DNA of 23,649 nucleotides from CALHKP01 sp963558075 (lineage in GTDB: Bacteria; Bacillota; Clostridia; Peptostreptococcales; Anaerovoracaceae): NCBI GenBank assembly GCA_963558075.1, contig CAUWFN010000031.1:1-23649 (forward strand), read 5' to 3'. Both the position numbers and the translations under genes were made by a program. Shown piece by piece: positions 23,076 through 23,649 of this stretch (positions within the stretch are counted from its first letter, which is position 1; every line of letters starts with the position of its first letter). The notes below the pieces were generated by a model, which saw only the letters and a program-made list of their open reading frames with translations, was not told the origin of the DNA and did no database searches.

Positions 23076-23593
23076 AACGTTTTGATAGAAATGGAAAAAA
23101 TAGAATTCACTTTTCTTCAGCAATGACTTTGCTTGGAAAGACGGATGGTGTTGATGCAAGTGATGGAAGCAGCTATCTGGATATTGTATCCTTTATTAGG
23201 ATGCATGGTGCAAGACCAAAGCAAGATTTAATCGAATTGTGGAAGCGAATTGTATTTAGTATGGCTGTATCAAATACAGATGATCATTTACGAAATCACG
23301 GCTTTATATTATCTAAGGAAGGTTGGATATTATCACCTCTATATGATGTGAACCCTAATCCTGATGGAGATGCATTATCTTTAAACATTGATGAGTACAG
23401 TAATATAATAGATTTTGATACGATATTATCTGTTTCAGATCAATTTGGTATAAGTGGAAATGAAGCGCTCAAGATTCTTGAAGAAATAAAAACAAATGTA
23501 TCTAATAACTGGAAAGCAGTTGCAAAAAAATATGGCATTAGCAGAGGTGATATAGAAAAAATGTCACCAGCATTTGATATGAGATATAAGTAG
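23072..23593 (+). CDS. HipA C-terminal kinase fragment (broken hipA, part 2)
   Basis: The frame opens with VKRFDRNGKNRIHFSSAMTL, the middle of a HipA_C domain. Upstream codons in the same frame still read TFL, so homology begins before the GTG at 23072. It contains the catalytic loop VSNTDDHLRNHGF (Asp and Asn of the NTDxHxxN motif), the metal-binding LSPLYDVNP, and the all-helical C-terminus to the normal end (ISRGDIEKMSPAF). Absent are the G/P-loop (a GGARPK-like segment in relatives) and the ATP-binding lysine (IAKF-like), roughly 110-120 residues by comparison with family length as I know it. With no Shine-Dalgarno of its own, it would rely on coupling through the GTGA overlap. Predicted inactive as a kinase. 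Confidence 0.8.
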   Translation: MKRFDRNGKNRIHFSSAMTLLGKTDGVDASDGSSYLDIVSFIRMHGARPKQDLIELWKRIVFSMAVSNTDDHLRNHGFILSKEGWILSPLYDVNPNPDGDALSLNIDEYSNIIDFDTILSVSDQFGISGNEALKILEEIKTNVSNNWKAVAKKYGISRGDIEKMSPAFDMRYK

Positions 23594-23603
23594 TTGAACG
23601 ACA

Positions 23604-23623
23604 ATGTTAAATATAGTAAACGT
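23604..23623. promoter_or_regulatory. Second copy of the hipB operator-like palindrome
   Basis: ATGTTAAATATAGTAAACGT matches the 22339-22358 site at 17 of 20 positions. It begins 10 bases after the hipA stop. No well-spaced -35/-10 pair is visible around it (TTGAAC at 23594 is only 12 bases from TATAGT), so it may serve a promoter running in either direction beyond the window, or be a leftover of a duplication. Confidence 0.45.
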
Positions 23624-23649
23624 AAATTGCGTTGTTGATTGTTATATTA

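Noticed and set aside
22373..23593. HipBST-type three-gene toxin-antitoxin system
   Set aside because: In HipBST the third protein keeps its own glycine loop and ATP lysine; here that segment is absent, so a broken hipBA fits better.
1..23649. tRNA, rRNA, CRISPR arrays and insertion sequences
   Set aside because: No cloverleaf-like sequence, regularly spaced repeat or transposase gene was seen by reading; short non-coding RNAs in the gaps cannot be excluded by eye.

Overview
The window looks like a chromosomal segment of a low-to-moderate GC Gram-positive anaerobe (Bacillota, probably class Clostridia). The support is the gene order yqhY-nusB-(TsaD-like)-xseA-xseB-ispA-dxs-tlyA, followed by mutS-mutL-miaA and a YnbB-type PLP enzyme. 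Other support is purine-rich Shine-Dalgarno sites, frequent AGA/AAA codons, and one-to-four-base gene overlaps. No rRNA, tRNA or CRISPR array was seen. Almost every gene is on the + strand and no gap exceeds about 160 bases. Genus-level placement cannot be made from this sequence alone.

Left edge (1-2463): an AT-rich accessory module. It holds a 5'-truncated ZorA-like MotA/TolQ/ExbB channel protein with a very long cytoplasmic coiled tail, and a ZorB-like peptidoglycan-binding stator protein. A 135-residue protein follows that may be the stump of a zorC-type gene. No zorD/zorE-type effector follows, so this is either a decayed Zorya locus, a ZorAB variant whose other parts lie upstream, or a reduced system.

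Core (2534-22216): housekeeping genes. First comes an EF-G/Tet(M)-like translational GTPase fused to a YacP/Rae1-type NYN ribonuclease. A strong promoter at 5140-5168 then starts the yqhY-nusB-...-tlyA operon (envelope-linked Asp23 protein, antitermination, tRNA-modification paralogue, exonuclease VII, isoprenoid synthesis, rRNA methylation). dxs has no adjacent Shine-Dalgarno; a perfect one lies 51 bases upstream across a 9-bp hairpin. A PLP aminotransferase with the codon bias of a highly expressed gene ends at a clear terminator. mutS, mutL, miaA and a Xer-like recombinase follow, with two similar, covarying hairpins just before mutL and miaA. A methionine-gamma-lyase-family gene and a coupled TVP38/VTT membrane protein end at a second strong terminator.

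Right edge (22290-23649): an AT-rich HipBA-type toxin-antitoxin module. hipB is intact and has a promoter overlapped by a 20-base imperfect palindrome. hipA is broken: the N-terminal and C-terminal parts are in different frames, and the segment that should carry the ATP-binding glycine loop and lysine is absent. A near copy (17 of 20 bases) of the hipB palindrome lies just after hipA.

The housekeeping core is therefore flanked by two accessory defence/addiction modules, both of which look incomplete.
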